Positions 8,534 through 16,467 of a stretch of DNA of 64,000 nucleotides are shown one piece after another. Position 1 is the first letter of the stretch. Every line of letters begins with the position of its first letter. This DNA is from Streptomyces hundungensis (GTDB lineage: Bacteria > Actinomycetota > Actinomycetes > Streptomycetales > Streptomycetaceae): assembly GCF_003627815.1 (NCBI RefSeq), contig NZ_CP032698.1, forward strand, positions 6,386,001 to 6,450,000, read 5' to 3'. Under the pieces are notes generated by a model. The model was not told the DNA's origin. It saw nothing but the letters and a program-made list of their open reading frames with translations, and made no database searches. A program made the translations under genes and the position numbers.

Positions 8534-9060
8534 CTCGGGGGAGGGGCTGCAACTCGCCCCCCCCGAGACGGCCGGCCCGCCCGTTTCCCTCCACCCCGGC
8601 CCCCTCCCGACCCGCACCCGCGCCTCGCGCAGTTCCCCGCGCCCCTGAAACCCCGTTTTCATCTGCGGGCCGCGGGTGGCTGGCCGCGCAGTTCCCCGCG
8701 CCCCTAACCCCGCTCCACCGTGCGGACCGTGCGTGGCTGGTCGCGCAGTTCCCCGCGCCCCTGAAACCCTCTCGATCCTGCGGACCGTGCTCGCTTCTCG
8801 CGCAGTTCCTCGCGCCCCCAAGAAACCCGTTTTCGTCTGCGGGCCGTGGGTGGCTGGTCGCGCAGTTCCCCGCGCCCCTAACTACTCGGTGCTGGTCAGC
8901 ACCTCAGCCTGTCATGGGGGTCCCCCCTGGCCCTTAAGGCCTTGGGGGAGATTGAGGACGAGCGCCCTTAAGGCGCGAACGGGGTCTGGGGCGGAGCCCC
9001 AGGGGCCGAACCCTTCAGCCCCCTGCACGGGTGGGTGGGTGGGAAAAAGGAGGGGCGGGG
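8534..9060. repeat. 527-bp non-coding region with five copies of a GC-rich repeat
   Basis: A core near TCGCGCAGTTCCCCGCGCCC occurs five times, starting at about 8625, 8684, 8741, 8798 and 8858, so the period is 57-60 bp. Between cores a second conserved segment (TGCGGRCCGTGSGTGGCTGG-like) recurs. Downstream (8910-9002) are further Streptomyces-type intergenic words, including GGGGGAGATTGAGGACGAGC and a CTGGGGC-GGA-GCCCCAG hairpin. No plausible coding frame shows here. Similar cores are, from general knowledge, widespread in Streptomyces intergenic DNA. Confidence 0.8.
8986..9002. terminator. hairpin between kinase and beta-galactosidase genes
   Basis: CTGGGGC (8986-8992) and GCCCCAG (8996-9002) pair perfectly around a GGA loop, 58 bp beyond the 3' end of the convergent beta-galactosidase gene. 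The short stem makes it a modest terminator candidate for either strand. Confidence 0.4.
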
Positions 9061-10854
9061 TCAGGCCGGGCCCGTTAGTTCGAGGACCCACACCTCGTTG
9101 CCCCCACCCCGCAACACCGCCCCCGGCACATACAACCCCCGCCGCGGCCCAACCCCCCAATACCGCCCCAGACAGAACCCGTTCACCCACACGAACCCCC
9201 GCCCCCACCCCGGCAGTTGAAGCCAGGCGTAGGCGTCGGCCCCGGGCACCCCCGCCGGCAGCTCCACGCACCCCCGGTGCAGCCCCACCGCCCCCGCCAC
9301 CCCCGCCGGCCCGAACGGAACCCGCCCCACCGCCTCCGGGGAGGCGAAGGCATCCAGCCGCAGCCCCCGCGCCCGCACCCCGTGCAGATACTGCCGCTCG
9401 TGCAGCACCCCACCCGTGATCCCCTTCGACTCCCCGCCGCGCGGCCCGTAGTTGACCCGCCCGAGCGACTCCACCCACAGCTCGACCACCACACCCCCCG
9501 GCACGGGATCGGGCAACGCGGCATCCTCGGTGTCCAGCACCCCGGCGCGTACGCCGTCGACGTACACCGTCGCCACGTCCCGCAGCCCGAGCACCCCGAG
9601 CGGGTACGGCTGCCGGGGCGCGGGCACGTCGAGCCGATAGCGGACCAGGCCCCGGTCGACGTCCAGCTCCTCGAACGTCGGCGGCATCGGCGACTCCCGC
9701 TCCGCACCCCCCAGCACGTCCAGCACCTCACCCAGCCCCGCCCAGCCGTCCATGACGACCCCGCACGCCCCCGCAGGCCCGTCGCCGACGCCCCCGCCCC
9801 CGGAGGCCACGTACAGACCCGTCAACTCCACCGGCTCCGGCGGGAGTTCGGGCAGCGGGCGCCCCTCCTGGTACTTCGCCAGCACCTCCCGGAACCGCCA
9901 GAACTTCTCCGTCGGCCGCCCCGCCTCGTCGATCGGCGCGTCGTAGTCGTACGACGTGACCGTCGGCTCCAGCGCCCCCACATGCAGCTCACCGGCCCGG
10001 TTCGCGCCCGACCAGCCCGCGAAGTTGGTGCCGCCGTGCGCCATGTAGATGTTCACCGACGCCCCGCACGCCAGGATCTCCTCCAGCGTCGCCGCCGCGT
10101 CGCCCGCGTCCCGCGCCACATGGTCCGTACCCCAGTGGTCGAACCACCCGCACCAGAACTCCATGCACATCAGCGGCCCCGACGGCTGGTGGCGGCGCAG
10201 CACCTCGAAGGCCTCGCGCGCCCCGCTGCCGAAGTTCGCCGTGGCGAGGACACCCGGCAGTGAACCCCCGCTCAGCATGTGGTCCTCGGGCCCGTCCGAG
10301 GTGAACAGCGGCACCGTGATGCCGCACGATCGCACCAGCCCCGCCAGGTGCTCCAGATAGCTCCGGTCGGTGCCGTAACTGCCGTACTCGTTCTCCACCT
10401 GCACCATCACCACCGGACCACCCCGGTCGATCCCCCGCTCGGCGACCTGGGGGAGCAGCACCCGGAACCAGCGGTCCACGTGCTCCAGGTACTCCGCGTC
10501 ACAGGTACGCGCCCGCCGCCCCAGCGGACCGGTCAGCCAGTGCGGCAGGCCCCCGTTCTCCCACTCGGCGCAGATGTAGGGCCCCGGCCGCACGATCGCC
10601 CACAGCCCGGCCGCCCGCGCCGCGTCCAGGAACCGCCCCAGCGCCCCGACGTCCTCGTACCCGCCCGGACGCGGCTCGTGCAGGTTCCACGGCACATACG
10701 TCTCGACGCAGTTCAGACCCATCGCCCGCAGCATCGCGAGCCGGTGCCCCCACTGCGACTCATGCACCCGGAAGTAGTGCAGCGCGCCCGACAGCAGACG
10801 CACCGGGCGCCCGTCGAGCAGAAAGTCCTCGTCCCCCACGGTGAACTCGCCCAC
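9061..10854 (-). CDS. beta-galactosidase, glycoside hydrolase family 35
   Basis: 597 residues from GTG 10854 (VGEFTVGDEDFLLDGRPVRLLSG); the frame continues 43 codons upstream but that stretch is not family-like. The GH35 catalytic domain spans about residues 1-330: acid/base Glu156 in VENEYGSYG and nucleophile Glu232 in MEFWCGWFDHWG. C-terminal jelly-roll domains follow, ending with VNGFCLGRYWGVGPRRGLYVP, a conserved GH35 element. There is no signal peptide, so it is probably cytoplasmic and acts on imported galactosides. It is transcribed divergently from an AraC-type regulator whose start is 127 bp away, the likely controller. Confidence 0.93.
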   Translation of the reverse strand: MGEFTVGDEDFLLDGRPVRLLSGALHYFRVHESQWGHRLAMLRAMGLNCVETYVPWNLHEPRPGGYEDVGALGRFLDAARAAGLWAIVRPGPYICAEWENGGLPHWLTGPLGRRARTCDAEYLEHVDRWFRVLLPQVAERGIDRGGPVVMVQVENEYGSYGTDRSYLEHLAGLVRSCGITVPLFTSDGPEDHMLSGGSLPGVLATANFGSGAREAFEVLRRHQPSGPLMCMEFWCGWFDHWGTDHVARDAGDAAATLEEILACGASVNIYMAHGGTNFAGWSGANRAGELHVGALEPTVTSYDYDAPIDEAGRPTEKFWRFREVLAKYQEGRPLPELPPEPVELTGLYVASGGGGVGDGPAGACGVVMDGWAGLGEVLDVLGGAERESPMPPTFEELDVDRGLVRYRLDVPAPRQPYPLGVLGLRDVATVYVDGVRAGVLDTEDAALPDPVPGGVVVELWVESLGRVNYGPRGGESKGITGGVLHERQYLHGVRARGLRLDAFASPEAVGRVPFGPAGVAGAVGLHRGCVELPAGVPGADAYAWLQLPGWGRGFVWVNGFCLGRYWGVGPRRGLYVPGAVLRGGGNEVWVLELTGPA

Positions 10855-10924
10855 CGGTCGCCCCGCCCCTCTGTCTCGGCCACTACGCCCGGCCCACTCT
10901 CGCCCCTGGCGCGCCGCCGGTCCA

Positions 10925-10955
10925 TGGACAAAGATCGGCGCTGATTGGACACAAG
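10925..10955. promoter_or_regulatory. 21-bp-spaced direct repeats, candidate AraC-family operator
   Basis: TGGACAAAG (10925-10933) and TGGACACAA (10946-10954) recur with a 21-bp step, two helical turns, in the gap between the beta-galactosidase and AraC genes. AraC-family proteins commonly bind such same-orientation half sites. The match is short, so this is suggestive only. Confidence 0.35.
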
Positions 10956-10981
10956 GGGGACGGCCAAGAACGGAAACCGGC

Positions 10982-11869
10982 ATGTATCACACCTGGATGC
11001 GGTATTTCACCCCCAGCCCCGCCCACCACCGGCTCGGCCTGGTCTGTCTCGGTGTGGGACTCCAGCACGGCACCCTGCCCACCGTGGGCCCCCGCACCCT
11101 CGACCACTACGTCGCCGTCGTCATCGGCGCCGGCTCCGGCTGGTTCCGCGGCGCCGACGGCCACGACGTCCCCGTCACCGCGCCCGCCCTGATCTGGCTC
11201 ACCCCCGGCGTCCCCCACCACTACGGGCCCGACCCCGCCACCGGCTGGGACGAGTCGTTCGTCGACTTCGCCGGGCCCGCCGCCGCCACGTACACCGAAC
11301 TCGGCTACATCGAACCCGACCGTCCCGTGGTGCCGCTCAGCGACACCGTCGGCGCCCGCGCCGCCGTCGGCCGCATCGCCAGGGCCGCCCGCCGCGGCAA
11401 CCCGCTCCTGGAGGTCGAGACCGCCGCCGCCGTCCACGAACTGCTCGTCGCGCTGCGCCGCGCCCGCGCCGACGTCGCCCCCGACGGGGACCCCGTCCTC
11501 GACGCCCTGGCCCGCGACGCCTTCGAGCCCTTGTCGGTGGCCGAACACGCCGCCCGGCACGGCATGACCCCCGCCGAACTGCGCACCGCGGTGCGCCGGG
11601 GCGCCGGATGCAGCCCCAAGGACTACCTCCTCGGCATCCGCCTGGGCCGCGCCAAGGAACTCCTCGCCGCCACCGAACTGCCGGTCGCCGCCGTCGCCCG
11701 CCGCGTCGGCTACGACGACCCCGCCTACTTCTCCCGCCTGTTCACCCGCCGGGTCGGCATCGCGCCCATACGCTTCCGCGAGCAGCAGGCCCGTACCGTG
11801 CCCGGCGGCTGGAGCGACCGGATCCCGGATCCTGAACACCCCCCGATGATCGCCGGCCCCGCCACGTAA
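10982..11869 (+). CDS. AraC-family transcriptional regulator
   Basis: 295 residues from ATG 10982. The N-terminal part (about 1-160) is a cupin-like AraC_binding domain of the sugar-sensing kind (GAGSGWFRGADGHDVPVTAPALIWLTPGVPHHYGP pattern). The C-terminal part has two helix-turn-helix motifs, the second being GYDDPAYFSRLFTRRVGIAP (about 251-270), the AraC signature. It is divergent from the GH35 beta-galactosidase, so a role in galactoside utilisation is inferred. The chorismate mutase gene follows only 11 bp later and may be co-transcribed, although no functional link is obvious. Confidence 0.92.
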   Translation: MYHTWMRYFTPSPAHHRLGLVCLGVGLQHGTLPTVGPRTLDHYVAVVIGAGSGWFRGADGHDVPVTAPALIWLTPGVPHHYGPDPATGWDESFVDFAGPAAATYTELGYIEPDRPVVPLSDTVGARAAVGRIARAARRGNPLLEVETAAAVHELLVALRRARADVAPDGDPVLDALARDAFEPLSVAEHAARHGMTPAELRTAVRRGAGCSPKDYLLGIRLGRAKELLAATELPVAAVARRVGYDDPAYFSRLFTRRVGIAPIRFREQQARTVPGGWSDRIPDPEHPPMIAGPAT

Positions 11870-11880
11870 GCTCGACGACC

Positions 11881-12183
11881 ATGAGCACGATCGACCCCTC
11901 CGTACAGGCAGAGCTGTCCCGGCTCCGCGACAGCATCGACAACATCGACGCCGCTGTCGTGCACATACTGGCGGAGCGCTTCAAATGCACCCAGCAGGTC
12001 GGCCACCTCAAGGCCGAACACCAGCTGCCCCCGGCCGACCCCTCGCGCGAAGCCGAACAGATCGCCCGGCTGCGCCGCCTCGCCGAGAGCGCCAAACTCG
12101 ACCCGGCCTTCGCCGAGAAGCTCCTGAACTTCATCATCGCCGAGGTCATCAGGCACCACGAGACGATCGCCAAGTCCGCCTGA
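11881..12183 (+). CDS. chorismate mutase, AroQ type
   Basis: 100 residues, a stand-alone AroQ (all-helical) chorismate mutase converting chorismate to prephenate for Phe and Tyr synthesis. Key residues visible: the N-terminal LSRLRDSIDNIDAAVVHILAERF helix with its conserved Arg and Asp, the Lys in VGHLKAEH and the C-terminal EKLLNFIIAEVIRHHE helix. The length is normal for the short actinobacterial form, with no signal peptide, so it is cytoplasmic. It lies 11 bp after the AraC gene and 88 bp before pepN. Confidence 0.93.
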   Translation: MSTIDPSVQAELSRLRDSIDNIDAAVVHILAERFKCTQQVGHLKAEHQLPPADPSREAEQIARLRRLAESAKLDPAFAEKLLNFIIAEVIRHHETIAKSA

Positions 12184-12271
12184 CACCGAGCCCGCCCGCC
12201 GGCGCGCCGCCCCCCACCCCGCACCCCCCTCCGCCCTGTGCCCGCCCGCCCCGTTCGGGCAGCATGGCCCC

Positions 12272-14788
12272 ATGTCCGTACTGACGCGCGACGAAGCGCA
12301 GACCCGAGCCCGACTCCTCGACGTACAGCGGTACGCCATCGACCTCGACCTCACCACCGGCGAGTCCACCTTCACCTCCCGTACCGCCATCCACTTCACC
12401 GCACGCACCGCCGGGGACACCTTCGTCGAGGTCAAACCCGCGGCCCTGCGCTCGGCCACCCTCGACGGCGCACCCCTGGACCCCGAGACGCTCACCGGCA
12501 ACCGGCTCCCGCTGCGCCTGGCCGCCGGCCCCCACGAACTGCACATCGACGCCATCATGGACTACTCCCGCACCGGCGAAGGACTCCACCGCTTCACCGA
12601 CCCCGCCGACGGCGAGACGTACACCTACACCCAGCTCTTCATGGAAGACGTCCAGCGCGTCTTCGCCGCCTTCGACCAGCCCGACCTCAAAGCGGCCTTC
12701 GACCTCACCGTCACCGCCCCGAACGGCTGGACGGTCCTCGCCAACGGCATCACCGCACAGCAGGACGACGGCCGCTGGAAAGCCGCCACCACCCCCCTCA
12801 TCTCCACCTACCTCGTAGCGCTCGCCGCGGGCCCCTGGCACTCCATCACCACCGAACACGCCGGCCTCCCCTTCGGCCTGCACTGCCGGCGCTCACTCGC
12901 GCCCCACCTCGACGCCGACGCCGACGAACTCTTCGACATCACCCGGCAGTGCTACGACCGCTACCACGAGAAGTTCGACGAGCCCTACCCCTTCGACTCC
13001 TACGACCAGGCCTTCGTCCCCGAATTCAACGCCGGCGCCATGGAGAACCCCGGACTCGTCACCTTCCGCGACGAGTTTGTCTACCGCTCCGCCGTCACCG
13101 ACACCGAACGCCAGACCCGCGCCATGGTCATCGCCCACGAAATGGCCCACATGTGGTTCGGCGACCTCGTCACCCTCCAGTGGTGGGACGACATCTGGCT
13201 GAACGAGTCCTTCGCCGAATACATGGGCTACCAGACCCTCAACGAAGTCGCCCTCGAAGGGCCCGGAGGGCGACCCCCCGGCTGGAGGGGCACCAACACC
13301 TGGGTCCAGTTCGGCATCGCCCGCAAGTCCTGGGGCTACGACGCCGACCAGCGCCCCTCCACCCACCCCGTAGCGCCCGCCCCCGACGACGTCCCCGACA
13401 CCGCGTCCGCCCTGCTCAACTTCGACGGCATCTCCTACGCCAAGGGCGCCTCGGCGCTGCGCCAACTCGTCGCCTGGCTCGGCGAGAAGGACTTCCTCGC
13501 CGGCATCAACACCCACTTCACCCGGCACAAGTTCGCCAACGCCACCCTCGCCGACCTCATCGACTCCCTCGACGCCGCCACCGACCGCGACGTCCACACC
13601 TGGGCCCGGCAATGGCTCACCACCACCGGAGCCGACACCCTCACCCCCACCGTCCGCGAAGCCGACGGAGCCTGGCACCTCACCGTCACCCAGCACGGCG
13701 ACCGCCCCCACCACCTCACCGTCGGCGCCTACGACCACGACCCCCACGACACCACCGCCCTGGTGCGGCGCGAACACTTCGCCCTCGACGTACCCCAGGG
13801 CGACACCGCGACCGCACGCCCCGGCCGGCGCCCCGCCCTGATCGTCCTCAACGACCAGGACCTCACCTACGCCAAGGTCCGCCTCGACGACACCTCCGCC
13901 GAAACCACCCTGCGCCGCCTGTCCGGCGTCCCCGACGCCCTCACCCGCGCCGTCCTGTGGAACACCCTGCGCGACCTGGTCCGCGACGGCGAACTCGCCC
14001 CCACCACCTACCTGGAGACCGCCCGCACCCACCTCGGCCACGAAGCCGACCTCGCCATCGTCCAAGGCGTCCTCGCCTTCGCCGCCACCCACATCGCCGA
14101 CCGCTACCTCACCGGCGACCAGCGCCCCGCCGCCCTCACCCTGCTCACCGACCTCACCCGCGACCTCATCCGCCGCACCGAGGACGGCACCAACCCCGGC
14201 CTGCGCCTCACCGCCGTACGCCACTTCATCGACGCCGCCGCCCAACCCGACACCCTGCGCGGCTGGCTGGAGGAAGGCCACGTCCCCGGCGGCCCCGCAC
14301 TCGACCCCGAACTGCGCTGGCGCGTCCTGACCCGCCTCGCCGTCCTCGGCGCCACCACCGAGGCCGAGATCGCCGACCACCTCGCCGCCGACCCCAGCGC
14401 CACCGGCGAAGAAGGCGCCGCCCGCTGCCGCGCCGCCCTGCCCACCCCCACCGCCAAGGAAGCCGCCTGGAGCGCCATGTTCCAGAGCGACACCCTGTCC
14501 AACTACCTGTTCACGGCCACCGCCCAAGGCTTCTGGCAGCCCGAACAGAGCGACCTCCTCCAGCCGTACGTCGCCCGCTACTACCAGGACGCCGGCCCCC
14601 TCGCCGACCGCCGCGGCCCCGCCATCGCCGAAGCCGTCGGCCGCTACGCCTTCCCGACCCCCGTCGACGCCGACGCACTCCGCCTCGGCGAGACGTTCCT
14701 CGCCCGGACCGACCTGCTGCCCGCGCTGCGCCGCAAACTCATCGACCAGGTCGACGACCTGCGCAGGGCCCTGAACGTACGCGGCTGA
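12272..14788 (+). CDS. pepN: aminopeptidase N (M1 family)
   Basis: 838 residues, a full-length actinobacterial M1 aminopeptidase removing N-terminal residues from peptides in the cytoplasm. Seen: exopeptidase motif GAMENPG (about 254-260), zinc ligands in HEMAHMWFGD (about 288-297) with the third ligand Glu in NESFAEYMG about 19 residues later, followed by the alpha-helical C-terminal ERAP1-like domain. The coding strand is strikingly C-rich, like the next several genes. A tandem hairpin repeat starts 45 bp after the stop. Confidence 0.95.
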   Translation: MSVLTRDEAQTRARLLDVQRYAIDLDLTTGESTFTSRTAIHFTARTAGDTFVEVKPAALRSATLDGAPLDPETLTGNRLPLRLAAGPHELHIDAIMDYSRTGEGLHRFTDPADGETYTYTQLFMEDVQRVFAAFDQPDLKAAFDLTVTAPNGWTVLANGITAQQDDGRWKAATTPLISTYLVALAAGPWHSITTEHAGLPFGLHCRRSLAPHLDADADELFDITRQCYDRYHEKFDEPYPFDSYDQAFVPEFNAGAMENPGLVTFRDEFVYRSAVTDTERQTRAMVIAHEMAHMWFGDLVTLQWWDDIWLNESFAEYMGYQTLNEVALEGPGGRPPGWRGTNTWVQFGIARKSWGYDADQRPSTHPVAPAPDDVPDTASALLNFDGISYAKGASALRQLVAWLGEKDFLAGINTHFTRHKFANATLADLIDSLDAATDRDVHTWARQWLTTTGADTLTPTVREADGAWHLTVTQHGDRPHHLTVGAYDHDPHDTTALVRREHFALDVPQGDTATARPGRRPALIVLNDQDLTYAKVRLDDTSAETTLRRLSGVPDALTRAVLWNTLRDLVRDGELAPTTYLETARTHLGHEADLAIVQGVLAFAATHIADRYLTGDQRPAALTLLTDLTRDLIRRTEDGTNPGLRLTAVRHFIDAAAQPDTLRGWLEEGHVPGGPALDPELRWRVLTRLAVLGATTEAEIADHLAADPSATGEEGAARCRAALPTPTAKEAAWSAMFQSDTLSNYLFTATAQGFWQPEQSDLLQPYVARYYQDAGPLADRRGPAIAEAVGRYAFPTPVDADALRLGETFLARTDLLPALRRKLIDQVDDLRRALNVRG

Positions 14789-14833
14789 ACCCCGGCGGCG
14801 CCCCGCCGCGCACCCCCACCCCGGCCGAACGCA

Positions 14834-14927
14834 GCTGAACTCGGCGCGCCGCACAGCGAGTTGGGCGCCCGGCTCGCACCGGCTGAACTCGGCGCGCCGC
14901 ACGGCGAGTTGGGCTCCCGGCCCGCAC
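14834..14927. repeat. two tandem copies of a 46-bp hairpin-forming unit
   Basis: Copies at 14834-14879 and 14882-14927 (48-bp step) share GCTGAACTCGGCGCGCCGCA and then GCGAGTTGGG, with a few substitutions. Within each copy AACTCG and CGAGTT can pair, giving two successive stem-loops just downstream of pepN. They may act together as the pepN terminator. Confidence 0.75.
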
Positions 14928-15004
14928 GGCCATAGCAGCAACCACCCACCCCAACTCGTCCCCACCGCACGGCAGTACCACTTTCGGGTTGCGATCGTTG
15001 TGCA

Positions 15005-15050
15005 CAGCGGCTTCACCGACCCCCACGGGACCACGCTGGTGAAGTCGCTG
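15005..15050 (+). promoter_or_regulatory. leader hairpin upstream of the decarboxylase gene
   Basis: CAGCGGCTTCACC (15005-15017) pairs with GGTGAAGTCGCTG (15038-15050) with one mismatch in 13 positions and a 20-nt loop. It ends 12 bp before the GAAGGAACCCC ribosome site and 23 bp before the start codon. A regulatory 5' leader or an intrinsic attenuator are both possible. Confidence 0.5.
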
Positions 15051-15072
15051 CCCGCACCCCCGAAGGAACCCC

Positions 15073-16467
15073 ATGCACAGCCCGCCCCTCGCCGGAGGCA
15101 CCGCAGGACCCGCCGCCCTGCGCCCCCTGCTCGACGTCGTCCTCGACGCCCTCCACGACGGGGCGAAAACCCGCGGCGGCCCGCTGCCCCGAGGCGGCCC
15201 CCAAGCGGTCGCCCAGCGCGTACGCGCCGCCGCCCCCAGCATCCTCCCGGCCCACGGCACCGGCGCCGAAGAAGCCCTCACCACCCTCGTACGCACCCTC
15301 GCCGAAGGCGCCGCCGACCCCGCCGAACCCCACTGCGCCGCCCACCTCCACACCCCGCCCCTCGCCGTCGCCACCGCCGCCGACCTCGCCGCCGCCGCCC
15401 TCAACCCCTCCCTGGACTCCTGGGACCAGGCCCCCGCCGCCTCCACCCTCGAAACCCTCGTCACCCAGACCATCGCCCACGAGATCTGGCCCCACGGCGA
15501 CGCCCTCGTCACCACCGGCGGCACCGAATCCAACCAGCTCGCCCTGCTCCTCGCCCGCGAACACCACGGCCCTGTCCAGATCGTGTGCGGCGCCCACACC
15601 CACCACTCCATCCACCGCGCCGCCTGGCTCCTCGGCCTGCCCCGACCCGTCACCGTCCCCGCCCCCACCGGCACCACCGACCTCACCGCCCTCGACGACA
15701 CCCTCACCCGCCTCCACCCCCACCCCCTCCTCGTCGTCGCCACCGCCGGCACCACCGACACCGGCGCCATCGACCCCCTGCCCGCCATCGCCGACCTGTG
15801 CGCCACCCACCACGCCGCACTCCACGTCGACGCCGCCTACGGCGGACCCCTCCTGTTCAGCGACCGCCACCGCCCCCGCCTCACCGGCCTCGAACGCGCC
15901 CACACCGTCACCCTCGACCTGCACAAACTCGGCTGGCAACCAGTAGCCGCAGGCCTCCTCGCCGTCGCCGACCCCCACCACCTCACCCCCCTCACCCACA
16001 CCGCCGACTACCTCAACGCCGACGACGACACCGAAGCGGGCCTCCCCGACCTCCTCGGCCGCTCCCTGCGCACCACCCGCCGCCCCGACGCCCTCAAAAT
16101 CGCCGTCACCCTGCGCGCACTCGGCCGCGACGGGCTCGCCCACCTCATCGACCGCGTCTGCGCAAGCGCCCACCACCTCGCCCAACTCATCGACGAAGAA
16201 CCCCAGTTGGAGCTCTACCGCCACCCCGACATCTCCACCGTCCTGTTCCGCCCCCGCGACGCCGACGACGACACCGTCGCCCACATCCGCCGCACCCTGC
16301 TCACCCACGGCACCGCCGTCCTCGGCCGCGCCCGCGCCGACGGCCGCCTCTGGCTCAAAGCCACCCTCCTCAACCCCCACCTCACCCCCCACGACCTCCA
16401 CACCCTCCTCGCCACCACCCTCAACGCCCGCACCCCACCACCCCCCACGAAAGGCACCCCCCGATGA
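15073..16467 (+). CDS. PLP-dependent decarboxylase, group II (lysine/diaminobutyrate decarboxylase-like, DesA-like)
   Basis: 464 residues. It has the group II pyridoxal-phosphate fold: TGGTESNQLALL (about 153-164), the pyridine-binding Asp in HVDAAYGGPLL and the Schiff-base lysine in TLDLHKLGWQ (about 278-287). It resembles DesA and 2,4-diaminobutyrate decarboxylases that convert lysine to cadaverine or DABA to 1,3-diaminopropane. The stop overlaps the next start as ATGA, coupling it to a lysine N-hydroxylase, the same two-gene order as desA-desB in desferrioxamine biosynthesis. Unlike a des operon, no acyltransferase (desC) or siderophore synthetase (desD) follows, and I see no iron box upstream. 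Confidence 0.85.
   Translation: MHSPPLAGGTAGPAALRPLLDVVLDALHDGAKTRGGPLPRGGPQAVAQRVRAAAPSILPAHGTGAEEALTTLVRTLAEGAADPAEPHCAAHLHTPPLAVATAADLAAAALNPSLDSWDQAPAASTLETLVTQTIAHEIWPHGDALVTTGGTESNQLALLLAREHHGPVQIVCGAHTHHSIHRAAWLLGLPRPVTVPAPTGTTDLTALDDTLTRLHPHPLLVVATAGTTDTGAIDPLPAIADLCATHHAALHVDAAYGGPLLFSDRHRPRLTGLERAHTVTLDLHKLGWQPVAAGLLAVADPHHLTPLTHTADYLNADDDTEAGLPDLLGRSLRTTRRPDALKIAVTLRALGRDGLAHLIDRVCASAHHLAQLIDEEPQLELYRHPDISTVLFRPRDADDDTVAHIRRTLLTHGTAVLGRARADGRLWLKATLLNPHLTPHDLHTLLATTLNARTPPPPTKGTPR

Noticed and set aside
8625-8879. CRISPR array
   Set aside because: The units are degenerate, the intervening segments are themselves conserved rather than unique, and no cas gene is near.
12238-14838. 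Long open frames overlapping pepN on both strands
   Set aside because: They are Arg/His/Pro-rich or Gly/Val-rich shadows of the C-rich pepN codons with no family motifs, while pepN has complete M1 motifs.
14940-15072. Iron box (DmdR-type) upstream of the desA-like gene
   Set aside because: I looked for TTAGGTTAGGCT-like inverted sequence and found nothing close.
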